64,000 nucleotides of DNA, from assembly GCA_021029095.1 (NCBI GenBank), contig JAJOHG010000003.1, positions 806,001 to 870,000 on the forward strand, given 5' to 3'. Positions within the stretch are counted from its first letter, which is position 1. Each line of letters begins with the position of its first letter. Below, one piece after another: positions 35,108 through 47,000 of this stretch. The position numbers were made by a program, and so were the translations under genes. This DNA comes from Phellopilus nigrolimitatus (Eukaryota > Basidiomycota > Agaricomycetes > Hymenochaetales > Hymenochaetaceae). The notes below the pieces were generated by a model. It worked only from the letters and a program-made list of their open reading frames with translations, had not been told where the DNA came from and ran no database searches.

Positions 35108-37071
35108 CTACCGGTTCAAATCACTGCGAGCTCGGATTTTCTCGCCCTTATAGTAGATCCATATAGGAAATGGAATACCAGTGACGATCGCCAGGCCGGC
35201 GAGAAGAGAGTACCCCGGACCATTTCCCAATGCGTCGAACATCTGTTGGCCAAATAGAGGGAATGCAAAGCCCATAAGCGATCGTAGGACCGTCGCGGCG
35301 GCGATTGCGGATGCAGCATAGCGGAAGGAATCCACAAGATAAAGCTGAATCGGAAGGAACGTGCCCATCATCCCAAAACCGAAAATGCCAGCACCGATAA
35401 TGGGCAGAATCCAGTGTGCCTTTTCCTCAGATGACCAGCCATACCAACTGTAAGATACGTTCAACATTGACTGCGACAAGCCACGAAAGTAGTCAAGCTT
35501 ACAAGAGACCAACGGGAACGAAGAAACTCGCAATGATCAGGGCGGGGATGCGCATCTCTGGCGTACCTACACCACCATTTTTTGCAGAAAGCTATATGAA
35601 GTGAAATTTCATTAAGTAGACGGGAATGTAAGTTATTAATATACGAACCTTGCGATAAATACCGTCTGCTACGTATGCTCCATATATGGTAGAGAAGACG
35701 AACCCAATCCCGGGTCCTAAATAAGCCTACGCATTTCTATTAAACACCTCCCTGATGCACTGAAAGAATGGAAAGACTTACGAGACCGGCAATCCCAGTG
35801 TTGAAGCCATACGTTTCCTCGTATAGGACGGGGAATGTGGCAAACATGAGGTAGTAGTACCCGTACATACTGCGCATAGACGTCAGCGCAAATTCCTTCC
35901 TCCCACGCATCTGGGAGATGGTACTCACAGACCCATATAAAGACTAAGGATGAAGCAAATGAAGCTTCCGAAAAGGAGCGCGAAAGGCCTGGACATGTTA
36001 ACCCACATAACATGCTTGAAGTCCTTGTGTTGTTCGAGAATCACGTCATGTTCAATCGTTCTCTCTCCAGTCAGTTTAATTTGCCTCTGCGCTCGCCGGA
36101 TCTGTATGACAGGCGCATACGTCTCTTCGAGAGCAAGGATACCAAAGACACCCCCGACGCCTGAGAAAATTGCAATGACAATGAAGATCCATTTGAAGCC
36201 AATTGTCTCAGCAATGAAACCGCCTGCGACGGGCCCGATGGAAGGTCCTAAGAGCGGTCCGAGGGTGAAGACTGCCATGGCTGTCGCACGATCACGTTCC
36301 GCGAACATATCCCCAATGACGCCGCCACCGATGGCAACAGGTGAGCTGCCACCAAGACCAGCCAAGAAACGAAATCCAATCAGACTGCCTGTAGTAGGTG
36401 CAAATGCACAAGCAAGATTGAAAACGAGGAAAGCAATATTCGATATGTGCAACACCTGCAGCAATGAACAAAGATATCAAAAAACAAACAGACCTGATAC
36501 CAGAGAGTGTGTAGTTACCCATTTTCGACCGGTGACTTCTGTCAGAGGACTCAGGAAAAGAGGACCCGTGGCATATGCAAGTAAGAATAGCGTGAGTGTC
36601 ATGTTCAAGAGCGTGATGTTCGTGATATTGTAATGTTCCGCGATTTGTGGTAATGCTGGCGCCATCATCGAACTAGAAACTGGTGATATGAAAGTGTAAA
36701 ATGACACCTACATATGAAGTTAGTCGTGCAGTATGGTGAAGGAAGATGAAACATGACTTACCACTCCCGCCATTCGCCATTTTCTCCAGAAGGTCCTACA
36801 GGGGAACGGTGTGAAACGCCGCAAAACAGCCGACCACAAATACTCACCAATTACGAGGATTTTCCGGATCATATTCCCAATCATGATTCAATCGTTCGAG
36901 CGCCTCTAACCGCTTATCGTCCGGAAACGCTGACTCGCCTTCGCCCTTGGTCAAGGGCGAGCTGGAAACCTCAGCGGCCTTCTTATTGGCTTCCACGTCA
37001 CGATCAACGATGGTCGACCGTGAAGATGCAACTCCAGTCTCCAGGTCGTGTTGCTTTTTAATTGTTTCCAT
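35108..37071 (-). CDS. MFS transporter, DHA1 drug/polyamine type
   Basis: Eight exons from ATG 37071 to stop 35108 give 522 residues. It is a 12-span proton antiporter of the fungal DHA1 group (FLR1/TPO-like). A hydrophilic N terminus of about 75 residues ends in EYDPENPRNW, the group's conserved pre-helix block. Then come SPVSSSMMAPALPQIAEHY in helix 1, GPLFLSPLTEVTGRKWVLH (motif A), FRFLAGLGGSSPVAIGGG, a helix 5 antiporter motif (LGPLLGPSIGPVAGGFIAE), and a central loop with EETYAPVIQIRRAQ. The C-terminal half includes PLFGQQMFDALGNGPGYSLL. Substrate unknown: drugs, polyamines or metabolites. All splice phases agree, so the gene appears intact. Confidence 0.85.
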
Positions 37072-37532
37072 CGTGCCAGTGGAAATCAGCAAGACACAAA
37101 CACAGACGCGGCGCGAGGTTGAGGGTTGAAAGCATAATGGGGGAAGGCACTTTATACGATTCTCAGGCTCGTGGTCGTTGACATCGACTTCATGAGGTCA
37201 GCTTGGAAAATGTTGCTTCCGGCCTCCGTTCCGCGGCTATGAAGCCGACGGTCATCAGGTTTCTCATAAGGCGTCTCATTTCTTGTTTTGAAATTTCCGG
37301 AATCGTCTAGAAACACTTAGGCATTTTCTGATTGCGTGCCGGCCCTGTGTTGGCCGAAAAAACCCAAAGTTAGCTAAATTTATTTAGCAACGACGAGTTT
37401 GAAAGTAAAATTAAGCTACAAGAATTCTGTGGCAGAAATTACCTAATAAAGGAGCCAATACAAATCGGAACGAACGGGGGTCCAAACAAAGCCTTATCGG
37501 AGAAATCGAAAAGGGTAAAGAGCCGGTTCGCA
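37072..37532. other. MFS promoter and PRP5 3' flank
   Basis: These 461 bp contain the upstream region of the MFS gene and the 3' flank of PRP5, both transcribed leftwards. I see no additional gene or clear motif. Confidence 0.5.
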
Positions 37533-40500
37533 CTAAACCACGCTGTAACGACCGGCCGTCGTGCTGGGATTGCGATATTCGGCTTGAAGAGCAGCAGCAG
37601 ATGCCTCCACAAGAAGGCGCTTGATTTCTCTGACAGCTTGCTCGACCTGCGCTCAAATGATGAACTTCTCAAAACAAAATAGCACAGACAAGTCGGCGAC
37701 TTACCCTCCATTCCTCGTTTGACTCGACAAGCAAGTGCAACTTTGGAGGTCCTTCTGGCGGCGGCTCTTTACCTTGCTCGTAATAGATACCTAAAACAGC
37801 ATTAGTAGCGGCGGCTTTCAAGCAAGTCTGTTACTGACCTTTGTTGGTAACGGAGGCACCAGTCTGATCAATAAGCTGATGGCGCAGTGAAAATTAGGAA
37901 TGCTTCAATCAAGACAAAATGAGGACGGCATACCTGCACCATGGTCTCCTTGTTCGTCACACGCCATCTCGCTTTCTGCGGGTAGTCGTTAATCGGAATA
38001 ATGGCATGGAAATCTGTTGCGTCGGGATCCTTTCCGCCTCCGCCACCACTTCCACCTTTCGCCTCAAACGCGGTCTGACTTTGAGCAACCAGACGTGCTA
38101 CACGTAACTGCGCGTTGAGCTTTCCAACGACACTTTGCGCCTGTTTATACGCTGCAGTGTCCTTCCCAGCTCGAGCAGCAGCCTCCTCCGCGGCCCGCAG
38201 TGAGCTCTGCATCTTCTCCTCTTCCTTCGCCTGCGCGAGACGCCGCGCAGCTGCAGCTGCACCTGCGACGCCTAACTGACCCTTCGACGAATCTGGAGCT
38301 GGCCCGCGTTTTATCTCGACCTTGAAAGTACCGAAGGTCATCTCGTCCTTCGATTCTGTCTTAGCTGGCGTCGTTGCAACTTCTTCGGGCTTCTCCTCTG
38401 GCTTCTCCTCTCCCTCGCCGTACGCCTTGCGCTCGGCCTTCTCCTTCGCGTCACGTTCCTTCTCAAGCCTGTCGAGACCCTTGCCACCGAAGCCTGAGCC
38501 AGCCGCGTGTGCCTTGCCGGCCTTCACTTTCTCAAGGAAGCCTGTGATGAAGACAGGAATGAACAATTGGTCACATAGAAGAAGTAAATGAGTTGCTTAC
38601 CATTCGCTAGCTCCTCCAGCTCCTTAGGAGTCGCTGCATCACTAGCTTTCAGTGCTCTGTAGATGTCGACGGAATACCTATCTTGCTCGGGAGTAATGAA
38701 TGTGACACAAGTACCCTTGTTGCCTGCACGGCCAGTTCTTCCTGCGCGATGCACGTAGTCTTCCATGTGGTTCGGAGCGTCGTAATTAACTACTAGCTTC
38801 AGCTGCTTTACATCGAGGCCACGGGCAGCGACAGACGTAGCAGTGACAATAGGCACTATGCCAGCCTTGAAGTCCGCAATCGTTGAGTCACGATCGACTT
38901 GATCCTTTCCACCGTGCAGACTCATACAAAGGTATCCTTTGCGCATAAGCTCGCGCAAAAGATTGTCCGCAGCCTCTTGCCGGTCGACGAAGATCAGCGT
39001 TCGGCATTCTGGATCTTCGTTGTACATTTGACCGAGGATCTCGAGCAGCCGATGGAACTTCGAGTCCTCCTCGCGCACCTCGACAATCTGCTCGATCTCT
39101 GGTGCAACGACCGAACGCCCACCAACGGTAAGCTCAAGCGGTTTCTTAAGAATTTTGCGTGCGAGCGAATCCATTTGCTTGGGAAACGTTGCAGAAAAGA
39201 GAACGGTCTGCCGATCCGGCCGGATGTTATTCACAATCTTCATGACTTGAGGTTCGAAACCCATGTCAAACATGCGATCAGCCTCGTCAAGAACAAGGTA
39301 AGTTACTCGCTTAAGATTTGTAACGCGTCCAGAATTTGCTGTGAGCAAATCAATCATACGTCCAGGGGTGCAGACAATGATTTCGGCCCCTTTCTTCATT
39401 TCAGCAATTTGGTCCTTAATCGGAGAGCCGCCATAAGCACAGACGGCCTTATAATATAGTCCGTTAGTCATTGTGAACGACATGATAAGACGCTTTTAGC
39501 TCACCCGTATATTCAGGACCTTCAAAAACGGCTTGCAATCCCGATGTATTTGAACTGCAAGTTCACGCGTAGGGGTCATAACAATTGCCATGGGCCCTTC
39601 CATTTGTTCTAACGGGCGTTGGTCTTTTATATGTCGGAAAAGTGGGAGGAGGAACGCTACAGTTTTGCCAGAACCTGTCTTCGCAACACCAATGACATCG
39701 CGACCGGACATGATTGCGGGAATAGCCTGCGATTGGATAGGAGTCGGAGCTGTGAATCCGAGTCTTTTTATAACATCTAAGCTGAACAAAAAAAAAAAAA
39801 TCAGAATAAAGTTTATAAAGCCAATACGGATATTGCATTCACCAGCTAGCAGGTAAACCACAATGACTCCATTTAGTGATGGGTCTAGGACAGTCAATTC
39901 CACGAATCTTGATGCCGTCTAACTCTAGGCGCAGAAGGTCCGCCTCATCGTCTGTCATCTCTGCGACTTCGGGGGGTGGATGGTAAAATTCCTTGCGGAA
40001 AGGTTCATAAGAAATGCGCGCATGGTCAACAATTGCTAGCTCCTTTTTTCTAGCTTTCTTAGCAGCAAGAGCAAGGATGTCCTCAGGGTTAAGATCCGTA
40101 TTGTCGAGCTCGTCTGCAATGACTCGCATGTCCTCCTCTGCACCTTCTTCGTCACCCATGCGGTCTTCGAAACGGCGACGGTAGTTCGGGTCATCCATCA
40201 CTTTCTTCATGTCCATGTCGTCGACCTTCTTCACTTCCTCCTTAACCTCAGTCATGAATGCATCTAGAGGATCTAATTCATCATCCTCGACCACATCCAT
40301 GGCGTCCTTTAAGAGAGCCTTCTTTTCTTCGTCAAGCTTGTTCGCTTCCTCGTCATCATCGTCAACTTCAAGGTCCTCGCCGACGCTCTCGACGCCATGA
40401 GGCATGGTCATGTCTATTGCAGGCATATCTTCTAGCTTCTCAAGCTTGCGTGTCGTCTCCAACTCTTCGTCCATAACAGCTGGTTTTGCAGCAGCACCCT

Positions 40501-41137
40501 TTGAGATATCCGATTTTAGAGACAAACCCTTCAGTCCACCAAATGCAGCTCGATTAAGCTGCGCCGCAGGTTTTGACGAAGTGCCCGACGAAACCGAGGG
40601 CTCTAAGGCATTAAATCAAGTGGTATGAAATCTTCTCGATCAAAGGGGAAGATATGGACAGAACTCACGAGCTGCGGATTTTCCAGCTAAAGCCATGGCC
40701 TTCGCCTTTGCTTCATCCAACGCCTTCTTCGCCTCGCGTTCCTTCTTCCAGGCCTCCAAACGCTCACGTTTCGCCCTCATCTTCTCATCTTCCACGGGCG
40801 GCGTTGCCGCTGCTGTCGGCGCCTGCTCCTTCTTTTCACGAGGTGGTGGAGAGGGCTGCCTGTCACGCTCGCGAGGTCGACGGTCGTCTCGTCGCACGTC
40901 CCTGTCGCGGCGGTCATCTCTGTAGGTATCCCGGCGCTTGTCGTCTCTGTAGCGGTCGTCGCGATGCTTGTCTCTTTCCCTATCCCGGTCCCTATCTCTG
41001 TCGTCGAACCTCGACCTGTCACTGGGTCTTTGGGTATTTCGCCGCGTCGGCGAACGAGACCGTGGTGAAGAACGATAAGATGGTCTTACCCTCTTATTCG
41101 ATGAATCCGGTGTGTACGATCTGTCGCGGCGTGCCAT
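37533..41137 (-). CDS. PRP5: DEAD-box pre-mRNA splicing helicase PRP5 (DDX46)
   Basis: This is the ATP-dependent RNA helicase that remodels U2 snRNP for branch-site recognition. The N terminus is an RS/RD-repeat region ([20 protein letters not shown]), then an acidic segment with [14 protein letters not shown], the DPLDAFM motif being the SF3B1-contact element of PRP5/DDX46. The core has [20 protein letters not shown] (Q motif), [44 protein letters not shown], and [10 protein letters not shown]. The C-terminal extension is Lys/Glu-rich, ending in the conserved [49 protein letters not shown] block. At least seven introns are inferred. It shares a 159-bp divergent promoter with the PI31 gene. 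Confidence 0.93.
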
Positions 41138-41296
41138 GTATTGTGTCCGAGTTCGATTGTCGGCGTCGACGTCGACGGCAGACAGCGGACTTGCGGGCTA
41201 CAGCATGTCGAAGTAACGTTTTCGTCACGTCACGTGCTTCTCATTAAGGTGCGGATGCGTAAGCGAGTGGCGTCTCTCAGTGTCTCACTGACCACA
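41138..41296. promoter_or_regulatory. Bidirectional promoter of PRP5 and the PI31 gene
   Basis: The two start codons are 159 bp apart and divergent. The interval contains a palindromic GTCGACGTCGAC run (41162-41175) and ACGTCACGTCACGTG-type repeats (41217-41234), which include an E-box-like CACGTG. No TATA box is evident. Confidence 0.55.
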
Positions 41297-42468
41297 ATGA
41301 CGAACATACTCGACCCGTCTGCTCTGCTGTCTGCTTTGCCAAACTATCTGCCATTGTCGAAGTCTCTCACCCACCCCCAAGATGCATTGGCCGCTCTCTC
41401 TCATTCCATTTTGTCTGTATTGGCTTTCCGGCTGGTTGGCGTCGATGACTCGTCTTCTCGTGACTCTTTCACCGACAATGTCCTCCCGGACGAATGGAAC
41501 GCACATGGCCCAGGACATTACACTTTTCGATACTGTCATGATCAAAGTAGTCTTGAATTCCTTGTAAAAGTCTCGAAACTAGGCTCTCGAACGTTGGTCA
41601 ACACCATTGCCATTGAGGCAAGCTTGTGCTGTTTTATGCCTGGCTGTAGTTTTTAATGTATGGTATTTATAGACCGATAAAACTGCTACTCTGGACATTC
41701 CGACAAGTGATTTCGTATCGCCATCTTTCTTCCCTCACACAGTCGGGGCTTCAGGAGCGCCTTCGCTTGTTCACGGATTCATCTCGTCGAACCGCGTTGC
41801 AGACTTCGTTTCTCAGTTTAAGCTGACGATCGTCCAAAAACTTGTCCCTGGCCTGAGAAAGGAAGGGTATTCAGAAGACACAGAACAGACATCCACCAAT
41901 CCTACACCTGATATTCGGTTTGGTCAGCCTTCGGGCCAGCACCAACCTCCTCCCGCTCGTCCCTCCCCGCCTTACACTCCACCAGATGGACCTCGTCTTC
42001 CTCCCGGTCTCGCCTCGCACATTCCGTCAACCAACCCCCTCCAAATCGGCCGCCGCGACTTAGACCCTCTCGCTGTTCAAAACCAACCGAACCCTTTTGC
42101 TCCTCCGTCTCTGTTTCCTTCGACACAGGGCGACGGCATGTTCGTAGGTCCCGACCATCCTATCTTTGGGGGTGCATTTGGCCCTCGTAGGGGCCCAGGA
42201 AGCCCAGGAAATAGAGGCCCCTGGGGTGGTGACGGTTATTTACCCCCGATGGGTGCACCTCCCGGATCGAGGTTTGATCCCGTCGGCCCAGGGCCTTTCG
42301 GGCCCGGAGGAAACCCCTTTGGGGGATTGGGAGGGCGGGGCCCTCAGCGTCGGAATGGCGAACCTGATAACGATGAATTCATGCCTCCTGGCGCTGTAAG
42401 TCTATCCGTTCTATCAATCAGGTTCAATTACTAACGGCAGATTTGTATAGGACGACATGTTCTCTTAA
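41297..42468 (+). CDS. Proteasome inhibitor PI31-like (PSMF1)
   Basis: Three exons (41297-41617, 41673-42395, 42451-42468) give 353 residues. PI31 binds 20S proteasome and acts as regulator or assembly/transport adaptor. The N-terminal half is the FP-type domain (LPNYLPLSKSLTHPQDALAA, LPDEWNAHGPGHYTFRYCH, LVKVSKLGSRTLVNTIAIE). The C-terminal half is the diagnostic Pro/Gly-rich region with DIRFGQPS, NPLQIGRRDLDPLA, MFVGPDHPIFGG and FDPVGPGPFGPGG, ending DDEFMPPGADDMFS. The first intron (41618-41672) begins with GC (GAG|GCAAGC); no GT donor keeps the frame. The last exon encodes only five residues plus stop. It is one of four intact proteasome-related genes in the right half of the window. Confidence 0.85.
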
Positions 42469-42727
42469 TTTGTGATGATGTATAACAGTAATACTCCGGC
42501 AAAGACTTATTCTGTTTGCATGATATATGTACATTATGAAATACGTTCTGAAATTTGGTCTTTCTCTGTCTTTTGTAAGTTTCTCTGAGCCCAGAGCACA
42601 AGCGGGACGTAAATAGAAGCCCTTACTTATGGTAACGTGCCTATAAATCTCAACGTCTCCTTCGCTCCTTTGTACCAACTTGCATCTCCCTTGTGGCGCG
42701 TCGAGCTCGATTTCCACAAACAACAGC

Positions 42728-43681
42728 ATGTCGTCTAGCAAGTTCAAGTCAACGCAAACTAGTATGATGCCAGGCATGCGTCCCTTTCCGCGCGCGAAGA
42801 CCACACCAATCGAAGAGATGAAGGCGGACGACCTGCGCACTCTCTACAGCAGGAACCAAGACCTCCTTAGGACAATGTAAGCCTACTATGATAATTCGCT
42901 TGGAATCAGACACGTTATCCCCCCATTATACCTTTAACAATGATATTTATTGATCGATACTAAACTCGCTGCATCTGCAGGTCAGCCTCTACCTCCGCGG
43001 TTGTCGAGCGGCTGGAGGCAAACCAAGCGAAGATAAAGACGCGGCTCGCGGAACTTGAGGGCTTGGAGAGCATACAGCGTGGGATGCGGAGAGCGACGAT
43101 CGGAGAGGACGATCGGATGGCCATTGACGACTTGCCTGCGCCCGAGACTTACGTATCCCGCGCAACGCGCGTGAAACAGCAAGCTATCTCTGCATGGGTA
43201 TGTTACTCGTGGTCTTGCATTAAAAGTGCATTCTTCCTCAAGATGTCTTACTCCTTGTATCCAGGGGAAGTCAAACAACGGACAGAAGCACAAGACGGCG
43301 ACTATGAGCCTTGAGGATGCAATCGTACTCGAGCAGCAGCACAATGCCTTGGAGAAGGAGCGGCGAGCGCGTGCGCTTGAGCGGCAGGAGAAGCTCAACA
43401 TGCCGAAGCGGCCCGGTCCAGGGATGGCTACGAGCCGGGAGGAATACGAACAGAAGGTGTGGGCGTTTATGAATCACAAGCCGACCGACTCAGACCTCGA
43501 GGATGACGACGACGAAGACGACGACGATCCGTCAACCTGGTTTGAAGATGACCAGGACGACGGCGTGAAGGGACAGGATATCGTCTATCCAGATGCCGAA
43601 GACGTTGCAGACGTTATTCGCATGGACACGAGCAAAATCCGCTACAGTTCATTCTATGAGCCTTACGACGGGGGTGATTGA
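42728..43681 (+). CDS. Conserved acidic/coiled-coil protein of unknown function
   Basis: Three exons (42728-42876, 42981-43197, 43265-43681) give 260 residues. I do not recognise the family. The N-terminal third (RAKTTPIEEMKADDLRTLYS, RLEANQAKIKTRLAELEGLE) is helical and coiled-coil-like. A central charged block (LEDAIVLEQQHNALEKERRA) continues the helix. A very acidic run (DLEDDDDEDDDDPSTWFEDD) and a structured-looking tail with IVYPDAEDVADVIRMDTSK and YSSFYEPYD follow. Phases close and the exon junctions fall inside conserved-looking helices, so it is a real gene. There is no signal peptide or transmembrane span, and a nuclear role is only a guess from composition. Confidence 0.7.
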
Positions 43682-44016
43682 TGCATCCTCTTCGTTGCCG
43701 CTCCGTCTCAGTGTATCCAAATTGTCATAATGGTGTATTTTATTCGTCATTATCATGTAAATGTAGCATATGCAAGTAATATCGCGCCCGAGAATCCGTC
43801 CAAATCCTAATGGGTTATAGAAACAGCAGAAGTCATAATATGCAGAAGAAAATCGTCAGGTTCATCAGAAGTATGTCTCATCAATATCTAACCATGTCCA
43901 GCACACATCCCAACCCAGCTGACATTGATAGGCGAATGACTCTCGAAAGCCATTCATATGATGGTCTGCCTATGCAGTCCACAGGTCGTCTGGTGCCAGA
44001 AAATCTCTGAAGGAAC

Positions 44017-47000
44017 TCAATTGTCACGAGCATGAACCGGGCAGGATCTCCCCCTTTGCAGCCAAGCAGAGAGACATGCTGTGCAAACATCATACTCAAA
44101 AGTCAAGATATGAAACAGAACGAAGGAGCACGTACTGCTGTGAAAGCTACACAAGCAACTTAGTCGAGCAACCATGGAACCTGAAGAAAGAAACATGATA
44201 TTTAGAACAATTGTCTCCACCTCCGAGCAGCACACCGTGTTAACCTTTGGCGAACTCTTCGAGACAAATGACACCTGACATGAGTCGTCATCAGTATGTC
44301 GCTTTGGAACAAAAATAACTGTAAACAGTCTACATTCCATGCCAACGAGCAGGCTCTCTCCGGGCAAGCGATAAACAAGGTACTTTGCTGGTTGTTGGAT
44401 GGTGCCAACGCCTCCCTCAAGACAACTCTTGATGTGGGCTTCTTGTTCAGCCGCCGTATCCAGCTCCGAGAGATTCTTAGCACACACGGGACAACTATCG
44501 TCAAGTCAGCTTGTCTAGCAACATTGAAAGGAAAATACGCCACTCACTCTGCCAGATCACTGATCTGCGAACTCGAATCCGATCTCCTTAAATTGGTCGG
44601 AATAGCAAGTCTGCCTTCATCGACGACTATGCGCTCCATCGATGTACTGGAGGTGCCTTGGAAACGAGCCGGGATGCTGGCACTCGCACTCGTTTCGTCG
44701 AAGCATGTTTCGCAAACACGCTGTTGGGACGCCTGCGATTGATTATTTTCTGGAAAGGCAGGGTCGCGCACAATGTCTAAGGGATCAAGAACTACTCGAT
44801 AAGACGAGCAACGATCACAGAAAATTCTACCGCAACGTCGGCAGTGCTGCACAAATTTGTTAGAAAGGACTGTGAGTATCTTCCATGAAACTTACATGCT
44901 AAACAAAACAAAGTGTCAGGTTTGAGAAATGTAAATAAGCAAAGGCGCACGGCTCACTTTTCTGAATAAAAATGAGAATCGGCGCTTGCATGAATGACAA
45001 TCAGACACAGCGTCATCCCTCTCCCATTCGGCATGGATTGAGTGGGGCGTCGGCGTATTTCTGCGGGACATCAAGACTTTCTGAGGCGCCTCATGAGTTG
45101 GCACCCGGAACTCTGGCGCCTGCGAGAGATGCGGCGTCAAGTCAGTCGATGTCCGCGAAATTGTCGGACGATTGAAATAGTCTGCAGTCTGGGATCGATG
45201 TGATCGAACGGATGGTGGTCTTTGCTCAGAAAAGCGCTCTGTGGGTGACGACCCGGGGTAATGAAAGCTCTCGTCGTCAGAGTCGTCGATATCCTCTTCG
45301 TTCGCGTCTGCGAAGAAGCGGAGTTTACAATCGGTAGTTCTCACAAAAACTTATCACTTACCATCATTTGGTAGAAAAAGACCAGCAGCTCCCGCAGCGA
45401 GCCGCTTGCGTTCAAGATCGCGGCTATAAGCATTAAGCAATACTTCCGCATGCGTTCTACGCTCATTATCCTCGTCCCCTGTAAGAAGATTGATCAGGTG
45501 GATAGGATACATCTTTTGTGATTTGACTTACCGAGCATCCCAGTCCGCAATTCCATCACCGCTCGTTCGAGTTTGGCAATCGCTCGCCGCATCTCCACTG
45601 TTGAGTCCCCGTCCCCGTTCACAGGAGTGTCTGGCCCTGAAGGCGTACCGGCCAAATATCGAGAACGGGCCACGTAGTCCTGGCTCACGGACAAAAACGA
45701 CGCCGGCATAGATCCAAGTTCGTGTCCATCCCCATCATATCCGTCACTCTGTGCGTCACTGGTATGAGGTACAAAGCTGCCATCACCAGACAGTTGATAC
45801 ATTGCCCCGTCTGGACCGAGGAAGGGAAGTGGGGGGATGTCCAAACGGCGCCGCATGACTCGTACCCAGCGGCGACGACGCACCCATGTTTGAGAGATTT
45901 GAGGTCTGGAAGAAGAGCTGGGTCGACTGGAAGAGCCACCGAGGCCAGCCGTCATGACCCCTGATCCAGAAAGCAACCGTTCCAGCGGGGGAGGCGGTTC
46001 CGAGCTCCACTGGTCCTCAGGATCGGCGAAAGAATGCGCGTATTGCCAACCTTCCTCAACGTCCGCACGAGGAAATGTCAGATCCAGTGTCCAGTCAGAT
46101 CTGTCGATGAATAAGTTAGCAACAGGTATACGCACTGCGAACGAAAGGCATACAGCCAAAAATGACTTCTTTCAGCGCCTTCTCGAGAAGGACCTTCTTT
46201 AGCTGAGACTGGTTTTGGCAATGTGAAAGGATCTTCAACCAAAGGCAACTGCACATCGCTCCGCCAAGCTGGGACTTCACGCTTGCCGGTGTCCTCATCT
46301 GGTTTTGGAAGCCGCAGTTCAAACGGTGCTCGCCGACCTTTCCTTCCTAAACCCGTCACAGAAAATTTCGGTCGTCCTCCATTGACAGCAAGCGTCTTCA
46401 GACGCACATCCAACCTCTGATGTTCATATAGAATGATAGGAACGGTCGTGTGGACGGCCAGCGGATCGTAAGACACGGTCGTTCTGCGCCATCTCTCAGC
46501 TTCGGCACGTTGAAGGACCTAGAAATAATTAAACCGCGAATACGAAAAAAAAAAAAAAAAAACGACGCTGACCTCACATATCCATATTTCGAACACAGCG
46601 GCAGCGACATCATAAGCTGTTTCACCCCAGTCGTTCCGAACCAAGGGATCAGCAGACTGCTTAGACAACAGATATAGGGCGACGGGCAGGTGGCCCTTTG
46701 AAGCAGCATTCACTGAGAAATACTTCAATATTGTTTATCAAGTTGAAAACAGTTCAGGGCTTACTCAAAGGTGTCCAACCGCCCTTGCTACGTGCATCGA
46801 CTCCTCTGATACCGTCAAACGCATCAGCAGCGCCCCCACTCTCACATAACCATCTGACGATATCCAGGTAACCCTAGTATCAAAGACCAAATTTTAGAAG
46901 TAATGTTCACGTCACAGATGCAAGACCATTTACCTTTGAGCTGGCATTGTGCAATGCGGTCCAACCATCACCGTCTCGAGCTTTGACCTCGGCACCAACG

